Source of the DNA: Roseicyclus amphidinii
GTDB lineage: Bacteria; Pseudomonadota; Alphaproteobacteria; Rhodobacterales; Rhodobacteraceae
Reading direction: 5' to 3'
DNA: 48,399 bases
NCBI RefSeq assembly: GCF_030163755.1
Contig: NZ_JASJOE010000026.1
Location: 1-48,399 of the forward strand
Below, one piece after another: positions 1 to 7,198 of this stretch (position 1 is the stretch's first letter; every line of letters begins with the position of its first letter). The notes beneath the pieces were generated by a model. That model saw only the letters and a list, made by a program, of their open reading frames with translations, did not search any database and had not been told where the DNA came from. A program made the position numbers and the translations under genes.

Positions 1-19
1 CGAATGGCGCGGGGGGGGG

Positions 20-43
20 GCGAATTTTCGTACGAAAATTCGC
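20..43. repeat. 24-bp perfect palindrome, AT core
   Basis: A perfect palindrome with GCGAATTTTCGT as one arm and its exact complement as the other. The same 24 bp recur at 20980-21003, and the inner 20 bp recur three times at 26847-26932. It lies just beyond the 3' end of the coxG-like gene. As RNA it could form an 8-bp stem with a GUAC loop, but no T-run follows, so a classical terminator is not clear. Confidence 0.9.
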
Positions 44-68
44 AGGACGCGCGCGCCTGCGCGCGGGC

Positions 69-527
69 TCAGGCCTCGGCGCTGTTGCCCTCCACATGGG
101 CCTGGAACCGCTCGAAGAACTGGTCGGCCATCTTGGTGGCGAAACTGTCCACCAGCCGCGAGCCCAGCTGTGCCAGCTTGCCGCCGACCTTGGCCTCGAC
201 ATCGTACTGCAGCTCGGTGCCGCCGCCCTCGGCATCCGAGAGCCGGACCTGCGCGCCGCCCTTGGCGAAGCCCGCGACGCCGCCCTTGCCCTCGCCCGAG
301 ATGGTGTAGCTTGTCCCCTCGACGATATCCGAGAGCGTCACCTCGCCCTTGAAGGTCGCCTTGACCGGCCCGACCTTCTGCTTGACCACGGCGCTGAAGC
401 CTTCCTCGGGCGAGCCGGTCAGCTCTTCGCAACCGGGGATGCAGGCTTTCAGCACCTCCGCATCGTTCAGAGCCTGCCAGACCGTCATCCGGTCGGCGGC
501 GATGGTGCGCGTGGCGTGCATTTCCAT
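69..527 (-). CDS. coxG: CoxG-like SRPBCC-fold protein (carbon monoxide dehydrogenase subunit G family)
   Basis: A 152-residue single-domain protein of the CoxG/SRPBCC family. The opening segment MEMHATRTIAADRMTVWQAL, followed by an IPGCEEL motif near residue 30 and a GEGKGGVAGFAKG glycine-rich stretch near residues 78-90, is typical. CoxG of CO dehydrogenase clusters helps recruit the enzyme to the membrane; many paralogues stand alone with no proven role. This copy has no C-terminal membrane anchor and is at the short end for the family. No coxSML genes are visible, though the left edge cuts the context. It is read in the same direction as pccR, 78 bp downstream of it. The family call is firm; a role in CO oxidation is only a possibility. 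Confidence 0.85.
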   Translation of the reverse strand: MEMHATRTIAADRMTVWQALNDAEVLKACIPGCEELTGSPEEGFSAVVKQKVGPVKATFKGEVTLSDIVEGTSYTISGEGKGGVAGFAKGGAQVRLSDAEGGGTELQYDVEAKVGGKLAQLGSRLVDSFATKMADQFFERFQAHVEGNSAEA

Positions 528-582
528 GGCGGTTCGTCCTCCCTGTCCGTCGGATCAGGAGTAGGGCGGGGCGCGTGGGCCC

Positions 583-615
583 GTCAACGTCCTATCAACG
601 CCCGATCAACGCCCG
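583..615. repeat. three 11-bp tandem units
   Basis: Three consecutive 11-mers, GTCAACGTCCT, ATCAACGCCCG and ATCAACGCCCG, span the stop codon of pccR (606-608). The last two are identical. This could be simple slippage or a short protein-binding array. Confidence 0.7.
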
Positions 616-2000
616 ATCTCGTAGGGCAGCGTGCCGCGGCGGTTGGGGTCGACCGTCAGGCGGCGTTCGAGCGGCGGCACCGCGCGCTGGTGGCAGGTCT
701 CGCGCTCGCAGATCCGGCAGGAGATGCCGATCGGCTGGAACGCCGCGTCGCGGTCGAGGTCGAGACCGTCGGCATAGACAAGGTCGCGCGCGTGTTTCAC
801 CTCGCAGCCCAGCGAAATGGCGAAGCGCCGCGTCGGCGTGCCCCAGGCCCCGCCCGATTTCGACACGTCGCGCGCCAGGATCACGTAGCGCACCCCGTCC
901 GGCGTCTCGGCCAGTTGCCGCAGGAAGCGGGTGGGCGTCTCGAAGGCCTGGTGGACGTTCCACAGCGGGCAGGCCCCGCCGAAGCGGGCGAATTGCAGCC
1001 GGGTGGCCGAGTGGCGTTTCGTGACGGTGCCCGCCTGGTCAACGCGGGCGAAGAAGAAGGGGATGCCCTTGGCGCCGGGGCGCTGAAGCGTGGACAGCCG
1101 GTGAGCCACCTGCTCGATCGAGGCGCCGAACTGGATCGAGAGCCGCTCGAGGTCGTGGCGCGTTTCGCGCGCGGCCTCGGCGAAGCGGGTGTAGGGCATC
1201 AGGACCGCACCGGCGAAGTAATTCGCCATGCCGATCCGCGCGATCTCGCGGCTGGTGTCGGACTGGAAGCGGGCAAGGTCGAGTGTCGCCTCGATCAGCT
1301 GCGCCTGCCCCAGCAGGGCGTATTGATGCAGCAGTTGGAAGCGTTGCGTTTCCGGCGCGGCGCGGGGGCTGAGGGTCAGAACGCGCGTGGCCGGATCATA
1401 GGCGCGCACGCCCTGCCCCGCTTCGTGCCGGAGGGTGACGCCCATGCCCGCCAGCACGGCCTCGGTATGGGCGGCAAGGTCGCCCTCGGCCTTGGAGGCG
1501 AAACGCTCGGCGGCGCGGTCGACGGCGTCGATGTAATTGTCGCAATAATGGAAGAAATCGCGCACCTCCTCCCACGGCGAGGGGGCGGCGTGACGGTCCT
1601 GCCCCAGTGCTTCGTCGAGCGAGGCGAGGCGTTCGTGGGTCTGGCGATAGGCGCGGTGCAGGTCGAGAAAGGCGCGCGCCAGAGCGGGCGCGTTCGAGGC
1701 CGCCAGCCGCAGGTCGGTGAGCGGTGGCGCGGCCTCGGCGAAGACGGGGTCGGCGAAGGCCTCGCGCATGTCGGAGACGAGACGCTCGGCATCGCCCGCG
1801 CGCAGCTCGGTCACGTCGATGCCGAACTCCTGCGCCAGGCCGAGAACGACCGCGGTCGAGACCGGGCGGTTGTTGTTCTCCATCTGGTTCAGGTAGGGCA
1901 GGGAGACGGCGAGTTTCTGGGCGAAATCCTTTTGCGTCAGACCCAGCCGCGTGCGGATCTCGCGCAGCTTGGCCCCGGCATAGAGTTTGCGGGCGGACAT
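606..2000 (-). CDS. pccR: PccR-type short-chain acyl-CoA regulator (XRE family, ScfR)
   Basis: A 464-residue transcription factor. Residues about 8-65 form an XRE helix-turn-helix (LREIRTRLGLTQKDFAQKL). The middle resembles an IrrE/ImmA-like region. The C-terminus is a DUF2083-type domain with the cysteine-rich motif CRICERETCHQRAVPP near residues 430-445. Family knowledge: this is the ScfR family, including RamB and the Rhodobacter PccR that controls propionyl-CoA carboxylase by sensing an acyl-CoA. Context agrees, since pccB is one gene away. The ATG at 2000 gives the MSARKLYAG start just before the HTH; the open frame extends much further upstream, but that part overlaps the MFS gene and does not look like protein. 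TTTGCAAC (2020-2027) and TTTGCAAA (2041-2048) upstream suggest autoregulation. Confidence 0.92.
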   Translation of the reverse strand: MSARKLYAGAKLREIRTRLGLTQKDFAQKLAVSLPYLNQMENNNRPVSTAVVLGLAQEFGIDVTELRAGDAERLVSDMREAFADPVFAEAAPPLTDLRLAASNAPALARAFLDLHRAYRQTHERLASLDEALGQDRHAAPSPWEEVRDFFHYCDNYIDAVDRAAERFASKAEGDLAAHTEAVLAGMGVTLRHEAGQGVRAYDPATRVLTLSPRAAPETQRFQLLHQYALLGQAQLIEATLDLARFQSDTSREIARIGMANYFAGAVLMPYTRFAEAARETRHDLERLSIQFGASIEQVAHRLSTLQRPGAKGIPFFFARVDQAGTVTKRHSATRLQFARFGGACPLWNVHQAFETPTRFLRQLAETPDGVRYVILARDVSKSGGAWGTPTRRFAISLGCEVKHARDLVYADGLDLDRDAAFQPIGISCRICERETCHQRAVPPLERRLTVDPNRRGTLPYEIGR

Positions 2001-2019
2001 GGCACCTCCGGCGGCGGGG

Positions 2020-2048
2020 TTTGCAACGCGGTTGTGCCGCTTTGCAAA
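2020..2048. promoter_or_regulatory. candidate PccR operator upstream of pccR
   Basis: TTTGCAAC at 2020-2027 and TTTGCAAA at 2041-2048 are separated by 13 bp, so the repeats start 21 bp apart, about two helical turns. They lie in the 62-bp gap between the MFS stop and the pccR start. As I recall, Rhodobacter sphaeroides PccR recognises paired TTTGCAAA motifs. The spacing here differs from the 4-bp gap seen before pccB. Confidence 0.6.
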
Positions 2049-2062
2049 GCCTCGCGCAAGGG

Positions 2063-3277
2063 TCAGCCGCCGACCTGGCGTTCCCGGCGGATGGTGTAGA
2101 GGATCGAGGCCACGGCGAGAAGCGAGGTCACGAGCATGATCCAGATCAGCGGATAGGCCCCGTTGCCCCCGGTCAGCAGTGCGCCCGCCAGCGCCGAAAG
2201 CGCCGCGCCGCCGCCGATCATGATCGCACCGCCAAGGCCGGAGGCCGTGCCCGCAAGATGCGGCCGCACCGAGAGCATCCCCGAGGTCGCGTTGGGCAGC
2301 ACCATGCCGTTGCCCAAGCCCACGAAGGTCATGAAGCCGAAGAAGACCAGCGCGGTCTTGAGGCCGATGAGGAACAGCAGCAGCGACGCGATCAGCCCAG
2401 CCGCCGAGATCACCGTGCCCCAGAGGATCATCGCGTTGATCCCCAGCCGGACCGAGAAGCGCCCCGAGATCCAGTTTCCGAAGAAATACCCCAGCGCGGG
2501 CGCGCCGAAGTAGAAGCCGACCAGCGCGGGCGAGAGGCCGAAGACCTCGGAGCCCACGTAGGGCGCGCCGCCGAGATAGGCGAAGAACGCCCCCGAGGCG
2601 AAGGCCGCGGCCATGCAATAGCCCCAGAAGCGGCGCGAGGTCAGAAGCTCGGGGTATTCGCGCAGCTGCGCGGCGAAACTGCTCGAGGTGGTGCGCGCCG
2701 TCTCGCCCAGGTCGCGCCAGGTCAGCAGCAGGACCAGCACGCCGAGGCCGAGGAGGAGCCAGAAATTCGCCTGCCAGCCGAAGGCCTGGTCCAGCACTCC
2801 GCCGATGGCCGGGCCGATCATCGGCACCACGGCCATGCCCATGGTGACGTAGCCGATCTGGCTTGCGGCCTGGTCGGCGGGATACATGTCGCGCACCACC
2901 GCGCGGCCGAGGACAAGGCCCACGACGATCACCGCCTGCAACATGCGGAAAAACAGGAAGACCTCGATCGTGGGGGCCATGAGGCAGCCCAGCGTCGCCA
3001 GCAGGAAGACCGCGATCCCGGTCAGCAGGACGGGCCTGCGGCCGAAGCGGTCCGAGATCGGGCCGATCACGACCTGAAGCCCCGCGTTGACGGCGAGATA
3101 GAGCGCCACCGAGAGCTGCATCAGCCGGTAGTCGGTGTCGAAGAACTCGGTCATCTGCGGCAGGGACGGCAGGAAGATGTTCATCGACAGCGCGCCGAGG
3201 CCCGTCAGGACGATCAGGGTGAAGATGTGGGGCGGAGTGGCGCGGTCGAGGAAGCGCACCGGATCGATTGTTGCCAT
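2063..3277 (-). CDS. MFS multidrug transporter, Bcr/CflA type
   Basis: A 404-residue inner-membrane protein with about 12 hydrophobic segments. Motif A of the major facilitator superfamily, GPISDRFGRRPVLL, is at residues 72-85. The N-terminal LSMNIFLPSLPQM and the MIGPAIGGVLDQAFGW motif after the fifth helix match the Bcr/CflA drug:H+ antiporters. The start at 3277 (MATIDP) is preferred over the longer frame because the extra residues are not MFS-like and would run across the pccB control region. It is divergent from pccB across a 247-bp interval. The substrate cannot be told from sequence. Confidence 0.88.
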   Translation of the reverse strand: MATIDPVRFLDRATPPHIFTLIVLTGLGALSMNIFLPSLPQMTEFFDTDYRLMQLSVALYLAVNAGLQVVIGPISDRFGRRPVLLTGIAVFLLATLGCLMAPTIEVFLFFRMLQAVIVVGLVLGRAVVRDMYPADQAASQIGYVTMGMAVVPMIGPAIGGVLDQAFGWQANFWLLLGLGVLVLLLTWRDLGETARTTSSSFAAQLREYPELLTSRRFWGYCMAAAFASGAFFAYLGGAPYVGSEVFGLSPALVGFYFGAPALGYFFGNWISGRFSVRLGINAMILWGTVISAAGLIASLLLFLIGLKTALVFFGFMTFVGLGNGMVLPNATSGMLSVRPHLAGTASGLGGAIMIGGGAALSALAGALLTGGNGAYPLIWIMLVTSLLAVASILYTIRRERQVGG

Positions 3278-3359
3278 GGCAACGGAATTAGGCCAGCGCG
3301 CCGCGATTGTCCATCGCGCCGGTGCAGGGGGCCTGTGTGGTGGCGCAGGGTGCGGGTGA

Positions 3360-3407
3360 TTTGCTTTTTTGCAAAAACTGAAACCAGCCGGCAAAGTGTT
3401 TTGCAAA
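3360..3407. promoter_or_regulatory. candidate PccR operators upstream of pccB
   Basis: Two groups of TTTGCAAA-like boxes lie about 120 bp before the pccB start. Group one is TTTGCTTT (3360-3367) abutting TTTGCAAA (3368-3375). Group two is CCGGCAAA (3388-3395), four bases, then TTTGCAAA (3400-3407), which has the TTTGCAAA-N4-TTTGCAAA layout I associate with PccR. They sit in the divergent region between the MFS gene and pccB, so either gene could be affected. Confidence 0.7.
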
Positions 3408-3524
3408 TATGCGCATTCCGACTCGCGCGGGCGTCCCTGCGTCCATAGTGTCCGCGACACTCGCCCGGCCCCTGCGCTATGCAGGGGCAACTCGGGGGAC
3501 AAGACCAGTCGGAAGGGACGACAG

Positions 3525-5057
3525 ATGAAGGACATCCTGCAGCAGCTCGAACACCGCCGCGAAGAGGCGCGGTTGGGTGGCGGTCAGAAGCGGATCGACG
3601 CGCAGCACGCCAAGGGCAAGCTGACCGCGCGCGAGCGGATCGACCTGTTGCTCGACGAGGGGTCCTTTGAAGAATACGACATGTTCGTCACCCACCGTTG
3701 CACCGATTTCGGCATGGCGGCCAGCAAGCCGCGCGGCGATGGCGTGGTCACAGGCTGGGGCACGATCAACGGCCGGATGGTCTATGTCTTCAGCCAGGAT
3801 TTCACCGTGCTGGGCGGGTCGGTGTCGGAGACCCATGCCGCCAAGATCTGCAAGATCATGGACATGGCGATCCAGAACGGTGCGCCGGTGATCGGCATCA
3901 ACGACTCGGGCGGGGCGCGCATCCAGGAAGGCGTGTCGAGCCTTGCGGCCTATGGCGAGGTGTTCCAGCGCAACATCGAGGCTTCGGGCGTGGTCCCCCA
4001 GATCTCCATGATCATGGGCCCCTGCGCGGGCGGCGCGGTCTATTCGCCGGCGATGACCGACTTCATCTTCATGGTGAAGGACAGCTCGTACATGTTCGTG
4101 ACCGGCCCCGACGTGGTGAAGACCGTCACCAACGAGCAGGTGACCGCCGAGGAACTGGGCGGCGCGACGACGCATACCCGCAAGTCGAGCGTCGCCGACG
4201 GCGCCTTCGAGAATGACGTGGAGGCGCTGTCGGAGGTGCGGCGGCTGGTCGATTTCCTGCCGCTCTCCAACCGCGAGAAGCCGCCCGTCCGCCCCTTCTA
4301 CGACAGCCCCGACCGGGTCGAGGACAGCCTCGACACGCTGGTGCCCGACAACCCCAACATGCCCTATGACATGAAGGAGTTGATCACCAAGGTCGCCGAC
4401 GAGGGGGATTTCTACGAGATCCAGGAGGATTTCGCCAAGAACATCATCACCGGTTTCATCCGGCTCGAGGGGCAGACCGTGGGCGTGGTGGCCAATCAGC
4501 CGATGGTTCTGGCGGGGGTGCTCGACATCGACAGCGCCCGCAAGGCCGCGCGCTTCGTGCGGTTCTGCGACTGTTTCGAGATCCCGCTGCTGACCTTCGT
4601 GGACGTTCCCGGTTTCCTGCCCGGCACGGGGCAGGAATACAACGGCGTCATCAAGCATGGTGCCAAGCTCCTCTTCGCCTATGGCGAGGCGACGGTGCCG
4701 AAGGTCACGGTCATCACCCGCAAGGCCTATGGCGGGGCTTACGTGGTGATGTCCTCCAAGCACCTGCGCGGGGACATCAACTATGCCTGGCCGACCTCGG
4801 AGATCGCGGTGATGGGGGCCAAGGGCGCGACCGAGATCATCCATCGCGGCGACCTGGGCGATGCCGAGAAGACCGCGGCGCACACCAAGGAATACGAGGA
4901 CCGCTTCGCCAACCCCTTCGTGGCGGCGGAACGCGGCTTCATCGACGAGGTGATCCAGCCGCGCTCGACCCGGCGGCGGGTGTGCAAGGCCTTCGCGCAG
5001 CTGCGCACCAAGCGCAAGCAGATGCCGTGGAAGAAGCACGACAACATTCCGCTGTGA
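3525..5057 (+). CDS. pccB: propionyl-CoA carboxylase beta subunit
   Basis: The 510-residue carboxyltransferase subunit moves the carboxyl group from carboxybiotin on PccA to propionyl-CoA, giving (S)-methylmalonyl-CoA. The crotonase-fold halves are both recognisable: the N-terminal half carries [12 protein letters not shown] near residues 125-137, and the C-terminal half carries [15 protein letters not shown] near 403-418 and [12 protein letters not shown] shortly after. Length and C-terminus ([13 protein letters not shown]) are typical of PccB. The start at 3525 ([12 protein letters not shown]) is chosen over an in-frame upstream ATG at 3369 because the extra 52 residues are not conserved-looking and would cover the PccR boxes; GGAAGGGA lies 5-12 bases before it. 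Unlike many genomes, pccA does not follow directly. Confidence 0.97.
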   Translation: MKDILQQLEHRREEARLGGGQKRIDAQHAKGKLTARERIDLLLDEGSFEEYDMFVTHRCTDFGMAASKPRGDGVVTGWGTINGRMVYVFSQDFTVLGGSVSETHAAKICKIMDMAIQNGAPVIGINDSGGARIQEGVSSLAAYGEVFQRNIEASGVVPQISMIMGPCAGGAVYSPAMTDFIFMVKDSSYMFVTGPDVVKTVTNEQVTAEELGGATTHTRKSSVADGAFENDVEALSEVRRLVDFLPLSNREKPPVRPFYDSPDRVEDSLDTLVPDNPNMPYDMKELITKVADEGDFYEIQEDFAKNIITGFIRLEGQTVGVVANQPMVLAGVLDIDSARKAARFVRFCDCFEIPLLTFVDVPGFLPGTGQEYNGVIKHGAKLLFAYGEATVPKVTVITRKAYGGAYVVMSSKHLRGDINYAWPTSEIAVMGAKGATEIIHRGDLGDAEKTAAHTKEYEDRFANPFVAAERGFIDEVIQPRSTRRRVCKAFAQLRTKRKQMPWKKHDNIPL

Positions 5058-5121
5058 GGCCGGGCAACCTGCCCATGACACCGGCGCGGTGGGCGGTGGT
5101 GCCCATCCTGAGAGGTAGACC

Positions 5122-5532
5122 ATGACCGAGCCCCTCTTTCACATGATCACCGGCGGCCCGCGGCCGGTCGCCCCCTTTTCCCACGCGGTCGAGGTGGATG
5201 GCTGGGTGATCCTGACCGGGCAGATGCCGACCGATCCGGCGGCCCCCGACGCGCCCCTGCCCGCGGGGGTGGAGGCGCAGACGCGGGCGGTGATGCGCAA
5301 CCTCGAGATCGTGCTGCAGGGCGTCGGCCTCGACCTGAGCCATGTCGTGCAGATGCGCGCCTACCTGACCGAGTTCGAGCGCGACTACGCCGCCTTCAAC
5401 GAGACCTACCAGTCCTTCTTTCCGCCCGACCGGCGGCCTGCGCGCACCACCGTGGGCGTCACCGCGCTGGCCGTGGGTGCGCTGGTCGAGATCGACTGCA
5501 TCGCCCGCAGGCCGGAGGGGGTGACCCCGTGA
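5122..5532 (+). CDS. RidA/YjgF-family protein
   Basis: A 136-residue protein of the Rid family, whose archetype RidA deaminates reactive enamine/imine intermediates formed by PLP enzymes. Family features seen are the N-terminal PFSHAVEVDGWVILTGQMPTD segment, the VQMRAYLTEF strand near residue 75 and the RPARTTVGVTAL motif near residue 107, which carries the arginine used by active RidA proteins to bind the substrate carboxylate. It starts 64 bp after pccB on the same strand and its stop overlaps the next start (GTGA), so it is probably co-transcribed. The exact Rid subgroup and substrate are unknown. Confidence 0.85.
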   Translation: MTEPLFHMITGGPRPVAPFSHAVEVDGWVILTGQMPTDPAAPDAPLPAGVEAQTRAVMRNLEIVLQGVGLDLSHVVQMRAYLTEFERDYAAFNETYQSFFPPDRRPARTTVGVTALAVGALVEIDCIARRPEGVTP

Positions 5533-5966
5533 TCCGCGCCGCCCTGTTTTCCCTGCTGTGCCTGCCGCTGTGCGGGGCCTTGGCTGCGCCTGCCGTGGCG
5601 GGCGAGGGGCTGCAGGGCGACTGGCCCATGGGCACGCTGGCGGCCCCCTCGGGCCAGAGCGTGCAGGTGCAGGACCTGATGATCGAGGAGAACCCGCATT
5701 CGGGCGAGTTGCAGGTCGTCGTGCGCCTGCTCGCCCCGCAGATCGCCGGCGATGGGTTGAGCGGAGCGGAGCTGCGCGGGGACATGGACTGGGCCTGTCT
5801 GACATGGGGTGTTCCGGTCGCGCAGGCCGAGGCCGCGACACCCGGATGGGTGGTCGTCGAGATGATGGAGGCCCCCGTCGAGCGCGGCATCGCCACCCCC
5901 GAGATCCGTCGGTATTTCGAAAGCTACCGGCTTGAGGGCCCAACCTGCATTTGGGAGCTGTTCTGA
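5529..5966 (+). CDS. small exported protein, possibly DUF6497 family
   Basis: A 145-residue protein starting at a GTG that overlaps the ridA-like stop codon, which implies translational coupling. Residues 1-24 form a signal peptide (hydrophobic LFSLLCLPLCGALAAPAVA, cleavage after AVA). The mature part has two cysteines (in MDWACLTWG and PTCIWELF) that could make a disulfide, and no membrane segment. Similar small exported proteins stand next to pccB in other Rhodobacteraceae; I recall a DUF6497 label but cannot confirm it. A function in propionate use is only suggested by position. Confidence 0.6.
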   Translation: MIRAALFSLLCLPLCGALAAPAVAGEGLQGDWPMGTLAAPSGQSVQVQDLMIEENPHSGELQVVVRLLAPQIAGDGLSGAELRGDMDWACLTWGVPVAQAEAATPGWVVVEMMEAPVERGIATPEIRRYFESYRLEGPTCIWELF

Positions 5967-6177
5967 TGCACATACAACATGTTGCCGGGCGACATTCATC
6001 CGGCTTCCGGGGTGATGCAACCGGGCCACAACGGACGGCGACCTGTGGAAAAGCCTGTGGATACGCGCGGGCAAAAGCTAACGTGGGTCTTGGCTGCCCC
6101 GGTGCAGCTGTACCTCGTGGCGTGGCCGGGTCCGCGGACCCGGTCACTGTCCCGGTTCGGGGCCGGGAGCGCGCGGC
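5967..6177. other. intergenic region with DnaA-box-like pair
   Basis: No convincing gene. The region holds a CAACATGTTG palindrome at 5975-5984 and two DnaA-box-like nonamers in direct orientation, TGTGGAAAA (6044-6052) and TGTGGATAC (6056-6064), 12 bp apart. A short open frame across 5951-6181 overlaps the end of the preceding gene and has no gene-like features. Confidence 0.5.
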
Positions 6178-6552
6178 ATGATCAAGCATCGCGGCTTTCC
6201 CTCGCGCCTGCCCGGCAGCGACCTGCAGTTCACCATCCGCCGCGCCAACAAGGACGGTGCGACGAGGCTGGTCCCGCGCGACCGCTACGCCGACCGCCGC
6301 CCCGCGGACCGGCGGGCCGATGCGGGGTTCATGGAGGCGCTGTGGCTCTATTTCGGCACCGAGCCCTTCGAGCGCGGCAACCTCGATGCCGGGCGGTTGA
6401 GCTGGCTGTTCGGGCGCGAGGTGATCGCGGCCGAGGACCCGTTCGACCCCGAAAGCTACGAGGCGCTTCTGGTCATCGACGAAGCGCGCGCGCGCGCGTC
6501 CTTTCCCGAGGCCTTCGACGGCTCCGGCGTCTGGGAAGGGCGGTCGGCATGA
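6178..6552 (+). CDS. hypothetical cytoplasmic protein
   Basis: A 124-residue protein I do not recognise. It has no signal peptide or membrane segment and is rich in charged residues, with an arginine-dense stretch near residues 32-50 (RDRYADRRPADRRADAG) and an acidic, aromatic middle (MEALWLYFGTEPFERGNLD). Codon use and GC bias match the neighbours, which supports it being a real gene. It sits between the pccB group and a terminator at 6719-6753. Nothing in the sequence tells its job. Confidence 0.5.
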   Translation: MIKHRGFPSRLPGSDLQFTIRRANKDGATRLVPRDRYADRRPADRRADAGFMEALWLYFGTEPFERGNLDAGRLSWLFGREVIAAEDPFDPESYEALLVIDEARARASFPEAFDGSGVWEGRSA

Positions 6553-6718
6553 TTTCGCGCAGCCGCCCCGCTGGTGCGCGGTTTCGCGCGCACCGTGCCG
6601 TCTTTGCGGCCATGGCCCTTTCGCCGCGGGAAATCCGTGGCATGGTTGGGGTGCCGGTCATTGTCCCCAGCATTTCAACGGCCGGTCACGACAAGACGTG
6701 TTACCCTTCCCCTTCGAC

Positions 6719-6753
6719 GCGGTCGGCCAGCTTGCTGTGCCGGCCGCTTTTTT
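6719..6753 (+). terminator. rho-independent terminator
   Basis: GCGGTCGG (6719-6726) pairs with CCGGCCGC (6740-6747) through one G-T wobble around a 13-base loop, followed by six T (6748-6753). It would end transcripts coming from the pccB-ridA-unknown gene string before the small lipoprotein gene. Confidence 0.7.
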
Positions 6754-6850
6754 CCGCCGATGGGGCCGCCCGTGGCGGGCTGGCTGTTGCGCGTCGGAAT
6801 TTGCGTGTATCCTGTGAGGCACGAGGCATCACAACAGGAGCAGACGCAAA

Positions 6851-7063
6851 ATGCGCGCCATTCACCGCACCACCTTTACCGCAACCCTTTTCGCCGCGGC
6901 CATCGCGCTGTCGGGCTGTGTCGCAAGCGACCTCGAGCGCGCCGGGCTTGGCGCGGTCGCGGGGGGCGTCACGGCCGCCGCGCTTGACGGCAATGTCGGC
7001 ACCGGCCTGCTCATCGGCGCGGCCGGTGGCGCGCTGTGCGACGACGTCAGGCTCTGCCGCTGA
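6851..7063 (+). CDS. small glycine-rich lipoprotein
   Basis: A 70-residue protein with a lipoprotein signal: a charged N-terminus, a hydrophobic core and the lipobox LSGC with the cysteine at residue 23. The mature chain is a glycine/alanine-rich segment (GLGAVAGGVTAAALDGNVGTGLLIGAAGGA) resembling the glycine-zipper segments of small outer-membrane lipoproteins, with a C-terminal Cys pair (ALCDDVRLC). It is bounded by terminators on both sides, so it is probably an independent single-gene unit. Tiny lipoproteins of this kind between pccB and pccA look common in the family, but no function is known to me. Confidence 0.75.
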   Translation: MRAIHRTTFTATLFAAAIALSGCVASDLERAGLGAVAGGVTAAALDGNVGTGLLIGAAGGALCDDVRLCR

Positions 7064-7112
7064 CCGCCTGACCGGCCGCGCGCGCGGCGCGGGCCGCTTC
7101 ATCCGATCACGG

Positions 7113-7152
7113 GGCCACCGGGGCAGCACGCCCCCGGTGGCCTTTTTCGTTT
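7113..7152 (+). terminator. strong rho-independent terminator
   Basis: An 11-bp perfect GC-rich stem, GGCCACCGGGG (7113-7123) with CCCCGGTGGCC (7132-7142), an 8-base loop, then five T and a second T-run. It follows the lipoprotein gene and precedes pccA, so pccA very likely has its own promoter or relies on read-through. Confidence 0.93.
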
Positions 7153-7198
7153 TGCACCAGAACGGGGCCCGAGCCCCGCAAGGAAGGGACGCCTGCCC

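Noticed and set aside
3270-3283. GTTGCCATGGCAAC palindrome over the MFS start codon as an operator
   Set aside because: A 14-bp perfect palindrome at a start codon is notable, but there is only one copy and no other support; chance is likely.
3369-3524. Upstream ATG for pccB giving 52 extra residues
   Set aside because: This would place the PccR boxes and the promoter inside the gene, and PccB proteins begin near MKDILQQLE.
5967-6177. Replication origin suggested by DnaA-box-like motifs
   Set aside because: Only two imperfect boxes, no AT-rich unwinding stretch and no origin-type neighbours (dnaA, hemE, parAB) are seen.
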